Notes: a model not told the origin generated them from the letters alone. Positions 41,059-49,937 are shown, counted from the first letter of the stretch. The stretch is DNA of 64,000 bases from Collinsella aerofaciens (GCF_015553355.1 NZ_JADNGN010000002.1:52833-116832); one strand, 5' to 3'. Made by a program: numbers and translations.

Positions 41059-43368
41059 ATGGCATTGACCCCCAACGAGGCATATGCGGCCAAGCAGCCG
41101 TTTGTGGACAAGGAGACACTCGAGCATATCGTCGAGCAGTTCCCCACGCCGTTTCATCTATACGACGAGGCAGGCATCCGCCGCAACATGCAAGAAGTGA
41201 GCGACGCCTTTGCATGGAACCCGGGCTTTAAGGAATACTTTGCCGTCAAGGCCAACCCCAACCCGGCGCTCATCTCCATTCTCAACGAATACGGCTGCGG
41301 CTGCGATTGCTCGAGCTATACCGAGCTCATGATCGCCCGCTCACTGGGTATCACGGGACACGACATCATGTTCTCTTCCAACGACACGCCGGCTGCCGAC
41401 TTTGAGCTCGCCGACAAGCTGGGTGCCATCGTCAACTTTGACGACATCAGCCACATCGAGTTCTTTGAGCGCGTTGCGGGGCCCATCCCCAAGACGGTCA
41501 GCTGCCGCTTTAATCCAGGCGGTCTGTTCCAGCTCTCCAACGGCATCATGGACAACCCGGGCGACTCCAAATATGGCATGACCACCGAGCAGCTCTTCGA
41601 GGCCTTCCGCATGCTCAAGGCCAAGGGCGCCGAGGACTTTGGCATCCACGCATTCCTTGCCAGCAACACTGTCACCAACGACTACTACCCCAAGCTCGCG
41701 CGCATCCTCTTTGAGCTTGCCGTACGCCTGGAGCGCGAGACCGGCGCACACGTCGCCTTCATCAATCTGTCCGGCGGCGTCGGCATCCCCTACCTGCCCG
41801 AGCAGCAGGCCAACGACATTCGCGCCATCGGCGAGGGAGTACACGCGGCATACGACGAGATCCTGGTTCCTGCCGGCATGGGCGATGTGGCGATCTGCAC
41901 CGAGATGGGTCGCTTTATGATGGGCCCCTACGGATGCCTGGTCACCAAGGCCATCCACGAGAAGCAGATCTACAAGGACTATATCGGCGTGGACGCAAGC
42001 GCCGTCGATCTGATTCGTCCTGCCATGTATGGCGCTTACCACCACATTACGGTGATGGGCCAGCCGGGTGGCGACGACAAGACCACAGCGCCCGTCACGG
42101 ACACCTACGACATCACGGGCAATCTGTGCGAGAACAACGACAAGTTCGCCATCGACCGCGAGCTGCCGCATATCGACATGGGCGACCTGCTTGTGATCCA
42201 CGATACCGGCGCGCATGGCTACTCCATGGGCTACAACTACAATGGACGCCTGCGCTCCGCCGAGGTCCTGTTGCGCCCCGATGGCTCGGCCGACCTCATC
42301 CGCCGCGCCGAGCGCCCAGGCGATTACTTTGCCACGCTCGACGTGCTGCCGAGCGGCCGAGAGCTGCTGGCCAAGTCGCGCGCCGAAAGTGCCCGCCGTC
42401 GCGCCCAAGACGAGCGCCTGACAGTCGCCGCCCAATGGAACAAACGCATCCAGATCGCGGACGCGAAGGAGAAGAACATGGACATCCGCAATCTCGAGGG
42501 CTCAGTCGTCGCCCTCGTCACGCCGTTTAAAAAGGATGGCAGTGTCGACTTTGACGCACTCGAGCGCCTTATCGATTTCCACCTGCAAAACGGCACCGAC
42601 GCCATCCTCACCCTGGGCACCACCGGCGAGAGCGCCACGATGACCGACGACGAGGACAACTCCGTCGTCGCCGCCGTGGTCAAGCATGTTGCAGGACGCG
42701 TCCCCGTCATTGCCGGCTCGGGCTCCAACTCCACGCAGACCATGCTCACCAAGTCGCTTACTTACCAGGGCTTGGGAGCCGACGGCCTGCTGCTCATTAC
42801 CCCCTACTACAACAAGTCCAACGAAGAGGGTATCTATCAGCACTTTAAGACCGTCGCCGATGCCGTGGACATCCCCTGCATCCTGTACAACATCCCCGGC
42901 CGCTGCGGCTGCGGTATCAGCGAGCGCAACGTAGAGCGCCTGGCCGCGCACCCCAACATCATGGGTATTAAGGAGGCCTCGGGCAACGTCGCCTACGCGG
43001 CCAAGATCGCCCACCTGCTGTCAGACGACTTCCGCATGTACTCGGGCGAGGACGCGCTTACCGTGCCGCTCATGAGCCTGGGCGCCTCGGGCACCATCAG
43101 CGTGTGGGCAGACGTGCAGCCGCAGCTCGTGCATGACATGTGCCGCGCCTATTTGGACGGTGACGTGGCGCGTGCCCGCGATATCCAAATTGCCGGCCAG
43201 CCGCTCATCAATGCCCTCTTTAGTGAGGTCAACCCCATCCCCGTCAAAGAGGCGCTCGCCCAGATGGGTATGATCGAGGCAAACTACCGCATGCCGCTGT
43301 GCCCCATGGCCAACGACACGCGCTCTGCACTTACCGATGCTCTGAAGGGGGCTGGTCTGCTTGATTAA
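41059..43368 (+). CDS. lysA-dapA: Diaminopimelate decarboxylase and dihydrodipicolinate synthase, fused LysA-DapA
   Basis: One uninterrupted frame of 769 residues covers two enzymes. Residues 1 to about 440 are LysA, which decarboxylates meso-DAP to lysine: FHLYDEAGIRRNM, FAVKANPNPALI (PLP lysine), NLSGGVGIPY and DTGAHGYSMGYNYN. Residues 474-769 are DapA (4-hydroxy-tetrahydrodipicolinate synthase): LGTTGESATM, YNIPGRCGCGI (catalytic Tyr) and GIKEASGN (Schiff-base Lys). The join is a charged helix-like linker (about 440-473). DapA's own ATG (42478) is preceded by AAGGAG six bases upstream, so it may also be translated alone. Controlled by the lysine riboswitch. dapB and dapH follow. Confidence 0.92.
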   Translation: MALTPNEAYAAKQPFVDKETLEHIVEQFPTPFHLYDEAGIRRNMQEVSDAFAWNPGFKEYFAVKANPNPALISILNEYGCGCDCSSYTELMIARSLGITGHDIMFSSNDTPAADFELADKLGAIVNFDDISHIEFFERVAGPIPKTVSCRFNPGGLFQLSNGIMDNPGDSKYGMTTEQLFEAFRMLKAKGAEDFGIHAFLASNTVTNDYYPKLARILFELAVRLERETGAHVAFINLSGGVGIPYLPEQQANDIRAIGEGVHAAYDEILVPAGMGDVAICTEMGRFMMGPYGCLVTKAIHEKQIYKDYIGVDASAVDLIRPAMYGAYHHITVMGQPGGDDKTTAPVTDTYDITGNLCENNDKFAIDRELPHIDMGDLLVIHDTGAHGYSMGYNYNGRLRSAEVLLRPDGSADLIRRAERPGDYFATLDVLPSGRELLAKSRAESARRRAQDERLTVAAQWNKRIQIADAKEKNMDIRNLEGSVVALVTPFKKDGSVDFDALERLIDFHLQNGTDAILTLGTTGESATMTDDEDNSVVAAVVKHVAGRVPVIAGSGSNSTQTMLTKSLTYQGLGADGLLLITPYYNKSNEEGIYQHFKTVADAVDIPCILYNIPGRCGCGISERNVERLAAHPNIMGIKEASGNVAYAAKIAHLLSDDFRMYSGEDALTVPLMSLGASGTISVWADVQPQLVHDMCRAYLDGDVARARDIQIAGQPLINALFSEVNPIPVKEALAQMGMIEANYRMPLCPMANDTRSALTDALKGAGLLD

Positions 43369-44101
43369 GACCGTCATTATGGGAACGGGCCGCATGGGCT
43401 CGCTCATCCGCACCACCGCCGAGGGCGTTGTCGACGCCGCCGGTCAACCCGTTTTTGATATCGTGGCCCAGATTGGCTTCGATTTGAGCAAGCTCGAGAA
43501 CGCACCGGCTGCCGATGTGATTATCGACTTCTCGAACGTCGCGACCTTCGATGCCGTCGTCGCCTATGTCGAGCGCACGGGCGCGGCGTTGGTCTCGGGC
43601 ACCACAGGCTACACCCCCGAGCAGATGGACCGCCTGCGTGAGCTGGGCCAGAACACCCGCGTTATGCACTCGGGCAATTACTCCATCGGTATCGCAGCCC
43701 TGCGCCATCTGGTAGCGCAGGCTACACGCGAGCTGCCCGGCTTTGACTGCGAAATCGTCGAGACGCACCATAACCAAAAGGTCGACGCCCCCAGCGGCAC
43801 TGCCAAGTTGCTGCTCGATGCCGTCGTCGAAGCCGAGCCCGAGGCAGGCTACCACCCCGTCTATGGCCGCGGGGGCATGTGCGGAGCGCGCGACCCCAAG
43901 GAAATCGGCATGCACTCGCTGCGCGGTGGCACTGTCGCCGGCGTGCACGAAGTGAGTTTCTTTGGCCAGGACGAGGAAGTCACGCTCACGCATCGCGCCA
44001 CGAGCCGTCAGATCTTCGTCAACGGCGCCCTGGCAGCCGCGCAGAAGCTCGTCGCCCGCGAACCCGGCTTCTACACCTTCGACCAGGTCATGTTTGCCTA
44101 A
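43361..44101 (+). CDS. dapB: 4-hydroxy-tetrahydrodipicolinate reductase
   Basis: Reduces the DapA product with NAD(P)H to tetrahydrodipicolinate. There are 246 residues, the usual size. Nucleotide-binding VIMGTGRMGSLI opens the protein; the DapB signature ETHHNQKVDAPSGTA holds the catalytic His and Lys; RGGMCGARDPKEIGMHSLRGG follows. The start is TTG 43361, overlapping the DapA stop by eight bases, with AAGGGGG nine bases before it. The four-gene order with DapH makes one lysine operon. The enzyme acts in the cytoplasm. Confidence 0.94.
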   Translation: MIKTVIMGTGRMGSLIRTTAEGVVDAAGQPVFDIVAQIGFDLSKLENAPAADVIIDFSNVATFDAVVAYVERTGAALVSGTTGYTPEQMDRLRELGQNTRVMHSGNYSIGIAALRHLVAQATRELPGFDCEIVETHHNQKVDAPSGTAKLLLDAVVEAEPEAGYHPVYGRGGMCGARDPKEIGMHSLRGGTVAGVHEVSFFGQDEEVTLTHRATSRQIFVNGALAAAQKLVAREPGFYTFDQVMFA

Positions 44102-44140
44102 CCAGGTATCAACCGAATCCACCCAAAGGAGAGACAGCAA

Positions 44141-44860
44141 ATGAGCAATGCAGCCGAGATGGATGCAGAGGAGATTATCAACTACATCGCCACCGCGCCC
44201 AAAAAAACGCCCGTCAAACTGTACGTGCGCGAAAAGCCGGGCATGAAGGTCCAGTGGGGCAATGCGCACGTCTACGGCGGTCGTCGTGGCAAGACCGTCT
44301 TTGGTGACTGGGATGAGCTCAAGGCAATCCTCGACGCCAACGCCGACTCCATCGACTACTACGACGTCGAGAACGACTGCCGCAACTCCGCCGTGCCCAT
44401 GCTCGACCTCAAGGGCATCAACGCCCGCATCGAGCCGGGCGCGATCATCCGTGACCGCGTCGAGATCGGCGATCGCGCCGTCATCATGATGGGTGCCATC
44501 ATCAACATCGGCTCCGTCATTGGCGAAGGCTCCATGATCGACATGGGCGCCGTGCTGGGCGGTCGCGCCACCGTGGGCAAGAACTGCCACATCGGCGCCG
44601 GCACCGTGTTGGCGGGCGTCGTGGAGCCCGCAAGCGCCACGCCCGTCATCATCGAGGACGATGTCATGATCGGCGCCAATGCTGTGGTCCTGGAGGGCGT
44701 GCACGTGGGCAAGGGTGCTGTAGTTGCCGCCGGCGCCGTGTGCGTCGAGGACGTCCCCGCCGGTGCCGTCGTGGCCGGTGTCCCCGCCCGCGCCATCAAG
44801 ATGCGCGACGAGAAGACCGACAGCAAGACCGGCCTGGAAGAGGGCCTGCGCCAGCTGTAG
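44141..44860 (+). CDS. dapH: Tetrahydrodipicolinate N-acetyltransferase
   Basis: Acetyl-CoA-dependent left-handed beta-helix transferase of 239 residues that starts the acetylase branch of DAP synthesis. Its N-terminus ([22 protein letters not shown]) and the hexapeptide repeats ([37 protein letters not shown]) are typical of DapH, not of the succinyl DapD. AAAGGAG lies eight to nine bases before the ATG. The matching deacetylase is probably the M20 gene at 39493. A transaminase for the middle step is not in this operon; see 48656. The class I hairpin follows the stop after two bases. Confidence 0.93.
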   Translation: MSNAAEMDAEEIINYIATAPKKTPVKLYVREKPGMKVQWGNAHVYGGRRGKTVFGDWDELKAILDANADSIDYYDVENDCRNSAVPMLDLKGINARIEPGAIIRDRVEIGDRAVIMMGAIINIGSVIGEGSMIDMGAVLGGRATVGKNCHIGAGTVLAGVVEPASATPVIIEDDVMIGANAVVLEGVHVGKGAVVAAGAVCVEDVPAGAVVAGVPARAIKMRDEKTDSKTGLEEGLRQL

Positions 44861-44862
44861 AA

Positions 44863-45009
44863 GTTACGCGGTTTTGCCAAACCGCGTAACGGCTCGACGC
44901 TGCAAACGCCCCTAAGCGGCAATCTGACGTTCAATCGTCGGTCGCGTACCGAAGTACGCTTCCCTCCTCTTTCACGTCACCTTGCTCGCTTAGGGGCGTT
45001 TTCGCTGAC
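44863..45009 (+). repeat. Class I compound hairpin, copy 2
   Basis: Begins two bases after the dapH stop. The hairpin GTTACGCGGTTT / AAACCGCGTAAC (44863-44890) comes first, then the outer arm AAACGCCCCTAAGCG (44904-44918), the conserved core and the returning arm CGCTTAGGGGCGTTT (44987-45001). Relative to copy 1 the variable nine bases changed on both arms to maintain pairing, while the core is nearly unchanged. On the strand antisense to dapH the tip forms a C(UUCG)G tetraloop. Confidence 0.88.
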
Positions 45010-45056
45010 GTGAGCTCAACCTGCGGCGCAATGTCAGCAACCAAGCCGAAAACAAA

Positions 45057-45088
45057 AAAGGCCGAAGTCCCAAAAGGCTTCGGCCTTT
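45057..45088 (-). terminator. Terminator after the nucleoid-associated protein gene
   Basis: AAAGGCCGAAG / CTTCGGCCTTT (11 bp) with T and A runs on both sides, 25 bp past the stop at 45114. Confidence 0.85.
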
Positions 45089-45113
45089 GTTTTTTGCAAC
45101 GTCCAAGAGCAGT

Positions 45114-46118
45114 TTATCGATTCTCAATACTTCCGATGTTCTTGAGCTCGATGGAGATGAGGCCGTTAGGCTCATTGACGAACTCGATGTACTCGGAGTT
45201 GGAACCCATCTCGGCCGGGAAGCTGATCTCGATACCCGTGTCGGTACGGATCTTATGATTGCGCACCGCCGCGCGTTCGACCTGCTTGCGCTCCACGGGC
45301 ACACGCTCAGGCACCTTCTCCTCGGTCAGTGCCGCGCGCACGCTCTCCTTGATGACCGGCTCGTCCTCAAAGACCTCGTCGACGATATCCCAAGGCGGCA
45401 GCTCCTCGTCATCCTCGACCTTCTCGGCAACAGCAGCCTTAACCTTGGCGAGCGCTACGGCCGTATTGGCACCGTGCTCCTCGGCGACTTCCTCGACCAC
45501 ACGCGTCACGGTGTCGATGACCTCCTTGCCCGATACGCCCGTGTCGCACTGCAGCAGGCCATCGGGGATAAGCATACGGTCCTCGCCGGCGATCTTGCGT
45601 TTCTTGTCCACATAGCCGATCTCCATGGTGCTTGCACGCACGATTGCATAGCTCGGCACCTTTTGCGAAGGGTTCGGCAGAATGGCGTAGTGGCGCGCAA
45701 TGTCGTTGCGCACCTCGCCCTCTTCGCGACCTACCTCGTGCATAAAAGCCTGCTTGGAGCCCAGCAGCATCACGGCAAACCAGCGGGCATCCTCATCGTC
45801 ATCAAAGTCCGCCACAAGCACGTCAGTGGACTCGGCTTTCTCGGCCTTGGTAAGTTCGGAAGAGATGAACTCCGCAATCTGCTGAGACAGGTCCACGAAC
45901 TCACGCTCACCAAAGAAATAGCCCTTGAGCTCGCCGCCGAATGCGGAGTTCTCGGCAAACGTGGCGCGTTTATTGTCGGCCGAGGTGCGTGCGCGGCGCA
46001 GATGCGTGGTCACGAAGTTGCGCACGGTACGGCTCTCGATATCGAGCTCTCGCTGGCTCATGACGTTGACGGCAGAGTCAAAGTCCAGGATATGCAGAAT
46101 CGCGTGATTGATTTTCAT
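45114..46118 (-). CDS. 37-kDa nucleoid-associated protein (NdpA/YejK family)
   Basis: About 334 residues. The N-terminal MKINHAILHILDFDSA and the middle FFGEREFVDLSQQIAEFI, ARWFAVMLLGSKQAFMHEV and ALVRAS-like YAIVRASTMEIGYVDKKRKIAGEDRMLIPDGLLQCDTGVSGKEVID have the layout of the NdpA nucleoid-associated family. The function is poorly known: DNA association in the nucleoid, and phage-related nucleotide pools have been discussed. I start at 46118; an ATG three codons upstream is possible. It is transcribed convergently with dapH. Confidence 0.82.
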   Translation of the reverse strand: MKINHAILHILDFDSAVNVMSQRELDIESRTVRNFVTTHLRRARTSADNKRATFAENSAFGGELKGYFFGEREFVDLSQQIAEFISSELTKAEKAESTDVLVADFDDDEDARWFAVMLLGSKQAFMHEVGREEGEVRNDIARHYAILPNPSQKVPSYAIVRASTMEIGYVDKKRKIAGEDRMLIPDGLLQCDTGVSGKEVIDTVTRVVEEVAEEHGANTAVALAKVKAAVAEKVEDDEELPPWDIVDEVFEDEPVIKESVRAALTEEKVPERVPVERKQVERAAVRNHKIRTDTGIEISFPAEMGSNSEYIEFVNEPNGLISIELKNIGSIENR

Positions 46119-46193
46119 ATACGGCATTCCGTTCTAGATCGATTTCGGCACGAATCAGTATAGCGGTCGAGCCCGCCCCAGGCGCTTCGAAGA

Positions 46194-46225
46194 TTGGTGC
46201 ATCGGGGACAGGTTGCTTGCACCAA
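46194..46225 (+). repeat. GGTGCA...TGCACC hairpin repeat, copy 1
   Basis: TTGGTGCA (46194-46201) pairs with TGCACCAA (46218-46225) around CGGGGACAGGTTGCT. A nearly identical hairpin lies at 47406-47438 on the other side of the neighbouring gene, same orientation. Both are 30-33 bp. Possibly a small dispersed repeat. Confidence 0.65.
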
Positions 46226-46228
46226 TGG

Positions 46229-47389
46229 TTAGCGCAGGAGCTCGGACTGCCAAGCCTCGAGCTGTTCTGCCAAACTCTTGCCGGCAGCGGGCACGTCGAT
46301 CTGGGGTCGTTTGGGCAGCAGCGCACACTTAAGAATCGCAACGATGGTCTGCGAGACAAAGCGTCGTGTATCCTCGTCAAAACCTTGCGCAGCCTGGAGC
46401 ATCACGGGCAGGCTCTCGCGCAGATTCCCAGCGATATCCGCAAACCGCTCAGCACCCGTGGCCTCAAACACGGAGAACAACGCATCTACAAAACGCTCGC
46501 GTTCGCTAGGCGACACTGCAAGCAGCATCTCACGAATGGAACCATCAACGTATCGAGCACCGGCAGACAGGCGCTCACAGTACACGAAGTCGTGACCATC
46601 AACCACCCAGCTAAAGGGATTGTGCTGCAGCAGGCTGAACTCGGTGCTCTCAACGATGGCATAGTCCTCCTGTGTCTCGAACATCATGCCAAAGATCGAC
46701 GACCGAGGTAGCGTCTTGTCGATTCGACCGGAAAGATCGGCAAAGGCGTTGCCGTTCAGAAACTCCTCGACGAAGCCCGGGCCATCATGGGAATACGCCC
46801 GTTCGATTCGTTCACGGGCAACATCGGAGCACATCGCTGCACCGTACACCGCAAGGTTTCCACCCTTGGAATGACCCCCGCACAAAAGCGGCCCGCCAAT
46901 CGCATCCGCCGCCTCGTCCACATAACGTGCCGCGGATTCCTGGGCCGGCACAGGACACCGGAACGCCATGTTAAAGTCCTCTTTCCAGCCCACAATCGTG
47001 CTGTCGGTCCCCCGGAAGGCAAGATAGCTAAACCCCGCCGGAAATCGGAACGTCATGGCCGCAAACTGCTCCGTTGTCTCGGCATCACTCACGCTACGAT
47101 AGCCGCAAACACGAACGCCACGGTAGCGAGGGCTTGCTGCCACAGCCTCCAACAGGGCACGACTCCCCTCCGGATCCCACAGGTCGCCAATCATGTCTTG
47201 GTAGCACTCGGCGCGCAGCAGCTCGCGTACGTCTAGGCCCTGCCAGTTCGTCAGCTCCGCTATATCACCCGGCAAACGCAAATAGGACAACCACGCAAAG
47301 ACCAGGCTATCCACCGCGCAGAACGGCCGTTCCTCAAACGGATCAAACGCTGTCTGGGCATAGGTCAAAAAATTAGGCGAATCCGACAT
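46229..47389 (-). CDS. DUF2974 (Mbeg1-like) lipase-like protein
   Basis: 386 residues with an alpha/beta-hydrolase pattern: YLAFRGTDSTIVGWKEDFNMAF (oxyanion and first strands), the nucleophile elbow GGHSKGGNLAVYGA with Ser near residue 178, SHDGPGFVEEFL and a late HDF as candidates for Asp and His. The family is Mbeg1-like, with unknown substrates. A helical C-terminal region (about 280-386) has no recognised domain. No signal peptide, so cytoplasmic or membrane-peripheral. GGGAGG just before the ATG. It is flanked by two copies of a 33-bp hairpin repeat. Confidence 0.8.
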   Translation of the reverse strand: MSDSPNFLTYAQTAFDPFEERPFCAVDSLVFAWLSYLRLPGDIAELTNWQGLDVRELLRAECYQDMIGDLWDPEGSRALLEAVAASPRYRGVRVCGYRSVSDAETTEQFAAMTFRFPAGFSYLAFRGTDSTIVGWKEDFNMAFRCPVPAQESAARYVDEAADAIGGPLLCGGHSKGGNLAVYGAAMCSDVARERIERAYSHDGPGFVEEFLNGNAFADLSGRIDKTLPRSSIFGMMFETQEDYAIVESTEFSLLQHNPFSWVVDGHDFVYCERLSAGARYVDGSIREMLLAVSPSERERFVDALFSVFEATGAERFADIAGNLRESLPVMLQAAQGFDEDTRRFVSQTIVAILKCALLPKRPQIDVPAAGKSLAEQLEAWQSELLR

Positions 47390-47405
47390 GGCCCTCCCAT
47401 CAACT

Positions 47406-47438
47406 ATGGTGCATTGGGGTCAGGTTACTTTGCACCAA
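47406..47438 (+). repeat. GGTGCA...TGCACC hairpin repeat, copy 2
   Basis: GGTGCA (47408-47413) pairs with TGCACC (47431-47436); the interior TTGGGGTCAGGTTACTT differs from copy 1 in a few bases. It lies 17 bp upstream of the DUF2974 start and overlaps the terminator of ldh. Confidence 0.65.
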
Positions 47439-47439
47439 A

Positions 47440-47472
47440 AAGGCGCCCGGGCCGTGTGGACCCGGACGCCTT
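47440..47472 (-). terminator. Terminator after ldh
   Basis: AAGGCGCCCGGG pairs with CCCGGACGCCTT (one mismatch); an A-run on the plus strand gives T-run on the minus strand. 32 bp past the stop. Confidence 0.75.
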
Positions 47473-47503
47473 CATTGTAGCTTTTCGCTCTAGCGAGCTT
47501 GAT

Positions 47504-48454
47504 TTAGCAGGAGAAGTCGACGCTGTCGATGATGTCCTTGAGGGCCTTGGCGGAGGCGGTGAGCTCATGCTGCTCGTCATCGTTCAGCGGCACGGGGACG
47601 CGGCAGACGACGCCGTCGCGGCCAACGACCGTCGGCATGGAGATAGCCAGATCGGACAGGCCATACTCGCCCACCATGAGCGAGGAAACGGGCAGAACGG
47701 TCTGCTCATCGCGCATGACAGCGGTGCAGATGCGCTTGACGGCCATGGCGACGCCGTAGTAGGTGGCGTGCTTCTTCTCGATGATGGTGTAGGCGGAGTT
47801 CTTGACGTCCTCGGCGATACGCTTCTCGGCAGCCTCGTGCTCCAGATGACCGTGAAGCTCGCAGAAGGTGTTCAGCGGAACGCCAGCAACCTGAGCGCTG
47901 GACCAAGCGACAAACTCGGAGTCGCCGTGCTCGCCCATGACATAGGCCTGGACATCGCGCGGGTCAACCTCGACGTGGGCACCAAGCATCTGCTGCAGAC
48001 GGCCAGTGTCGAGCACGGTGCCGGAGCCGATGACATGGCCCTCGGGCAGGCCTGACATCTTGATGGCAGCATAGGTCAGAACATCAACCGGGTTGGAGAC
48101 GATTAGCAGAATGCCGTCGAAGCCGGACTTCTTAATCTCGGGGATAATGGACTTAAAGATGTTAACGTTCTTGTTGACCAGGTCCAGGCGGGTCTCACCG
48201 GGCTTCTGGGCAGCGCCAGCGGTGACGACGATCATGGCGGCGTCGGCGACATCGGAATAATCGCCGGCGTAGATCTTCATCGGCTCGGCAAACGTCATGC
48301 CGTGCGCGATATCCAGAGCCTCACCCTCGGCGCGGTTCTTGTCCACGTCGATGAGGACCATCTCGGAGAACAGACCGCTCTGCATCAGAGCGAACGCCGA
48401 AGACGAACCGACGAAGCCGCAGCCGACAATAGCGACCTTCTTCTCGTTAACCAT
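47504..48454 (-). CDS. ldh: L-lactate dehydrogenase
   Basis: Reduces pyruvate to lactate with NADH, regenerating NAD in fermentation. There are 316 residues. KVAIVGCGFVGSSSAFAL binds NAD, the active-site region has VVTAGAAQKPGETRLDLVNKN (substrate Arg), IVSNPVDVLTY, GSGTVLDTGRLQ and the catalytic His in MGEHGDSEF. ATG 48454 has GGGAG six bases before it, so the longer frame to 48532 is not used. Together with Pta and AckA it points to a mixed lactate and acetate fermentation. Confidence 0.95.
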   Translation of the reverse strand: MVNEKKVAIVGCGFVGSSSAFALMQSGLFSEMVLIDVDKNRAEGEALDIAHGMTFAEPMKIYAGDYSDVADAAMIVVTAGAAQKPGETRLDLVNKNVNIFKSIIPEIKKSGFDGILLIVSNPVDVLTYAAIKMSGLPEGHVIGSGTVLDTGRLQQMLGAHVEVDPRDVQAYVMGEHGDSEFVAWSSAQVAGVPLNTFCELHGHLEHEAAEKRIAEDVKNSAYTIIEKKHATYYGVAMAVKRICTAVMRDEQTVLPVSSLMVGEYGLSDLAISMPTVVGRDGVVCRVPVPLNDDEQHELTASAKALKDIIDSVDFSC

Positions 48455-48655
48455 TAGAAACTCCCATCTCTCTCCACAAACAAGCCGCCCGGGAACGACC
48501 CGAGCGGCTTGCCGTAATCCCAATACATCCAATCGGGACTTTGATTATGCTCCTATTCGCAGCCAAAAATCGACCGTTTACCGAAATTGTTTGCAGAATT
48601 CGTAAAATAACTGCACGAAATCGGTTTCGAGCTATTGGCGAGTCGAAATAGGTTT

Positions 48656-49819
48656 CTAATACAGGCCCGCCTCGCGAATGGCCTCGACAGCCAAAGCGAT
48701 CTGATCGGGCGGCAGGACCAGCGCCATGCGCACGTGTCCCTCGCCCGAAGGGCCAAAGCTCGCGCCCGGCGTCACCACAACGCCGGCCTTCTCCATGAGC
48801 TCCTCGCAAAACGCCATGGAATCGGTGCGACCACCGGGAAGCTTGGCCCACACAAACATAGAGCCATGCGCGTTGGGACGCTCCCAGCCCAGGCCCTCAA
48901 GACCGTCGCACAGGGCATCGCGGCGTTCCTGGTACTTCAGACGCTGCGCCTCGACCTCATCGCGCGGACCGTTCAGACACGCGATGGCGGCCTTCTGAAT
49001 CGGGAAGAACATACCGAAGTCGATCTGGCCGCGCAGCTTGGCAAAGGCCGAGACCACGTCCTCGCGACCGACCAAAAAGCCGATGCGGGCACCGGTGACG
49101 TTAAACGACTTGGAAAGCGAGAAGAACTCCACGCCCACCTCAAGCGCACCGGGATACTGCAAGAAGCTGCCGCCGGGCTCGCCGTCAAACACGATGTCGG
49201 AGTATGCGTTGTCGTGAACGATGAGCAGGTCGTGCTCGCGGGCGAAAGCGATGATCTCCTCGTAGATCTCGGGCGTGCCCACCGAGCCCACCGGGTTCGC
49301 GGGCAGCGACACGATCATATACTTGGCACGATCGGCCACCTCGGGATCGATACCCGCCACATAGGGCAGGTAATTGTGCTCGGCAACCAGCGGATAGTAC
49401 TCGAGCTTGGCATCGGCGATCTTGGCACCCGCCTCAAAGACCGGGTAGCACGGATCGGGAACCAAAATAGTGTCACCCGGATCGAGCAGGGCCAGGCCCA
49501 AATGACCCACGCCCTCCTGCGTGCCGTTGCACGACTGCACCATGGACGGTGTAATGCCCGAAACGCCAAAGCGGCGCTCATAGTAATCGCACACGGACTG
49601 CTTGAGTTCGGGCAGGTCGCGCAGGGCATACTTCCACATCTCGGGATCTTGCGCCGCTTGAGTGAGCGCCTCGACCACGTGGTCGTACGGCTTAAAGTCG
49701 GGCGTGCCCACGCTCATGTTATAAATGGTCTTGCCCTGAGCCTTCAGCGCAAGCAGTTTGTTGTTGAGCGAGGCGAAGACCTCCGCGCCAAAGCGGTCGA
49801 GACGCTGCGATGCCTGCAT
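48656..49819 (-). CDS. Class I/II aminotransferase, candidate DAP aminotransferase
   Basis: 387-residue fold-type I aminotransferase. MSVGTPDFKPYDHVVEAL near the N-terminus, SCNGTQEGVGHLGLALLDPGDT, SLPANPVGSVG, VHDNAYSDIVFDG (PLP Asp/Tyr) and the PLP lysine in FSLSKSFNVTGARIGF. It resembles the LL-DAP or N-acetyl-LL-DAP aminotransferases; an acetylase-type pathway is encoded at 41059-44860 and needs one. That function is inference. ATG 49819 follows AAAGGTGG; longer starts up to 49996 would overlap the nadE 3' region and lack a ribosome site. Confidence 0.85.
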   Translation of the reverse strand: MQASQRLDRFGAEVFASLNNKLLALKAQGKTIYNMSVGTPDFKPYDHVVEALTQAAQDPEMWKYALRDLPELKQSVCDYYERRFGVSGITPSMVQSCNGTQEGVGHLGLALLDPGDTILVPDPCYPVFEAGAKIADAKLEYYPLVAEHNYLPYVAGIDPEVADRAKYMIVSLPANPVGSVGTPEIYEEIIAFAREHDLLIVHDNAYSDIVFDGEPGGSFLQYPGALEVGVEFFSLSKSFNVTGARIGFLVGREDVVSAFAKLRGQIDFGMFFPIQKAAIACLNGPRDEVEAQRLKYQERRDALCDGLEGLGWERPNAHGSMFVWAKLPGGRTDSMAFCEELMEKAGVVVTPGASFGPSGEGHVRMALVLPPDQIALAVEAIREAGLY

Positions 49820-49843
49820 GGTGCCACCTTTCGATATAAAAAA

Positions 49844-49869
49844 CGCGGCGCTCCGACAAGAGCGCCGCG
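49844..49869 (-). terminator. Terminator after nadE
   Basis: CGCGGCGCTC / GAGCGCCGCG (10 bp), followed on the minus strand by TTTTTT, about 70 bp past the nadE stop. Confidence 0.85.
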
Positions 49870-49937
49870 CGATACGGGCCATCAGATTGCAAAAGTGTAA
49901 CGCTTGCAACCCCCGTATTGGTTCAATTTGGCCAACC

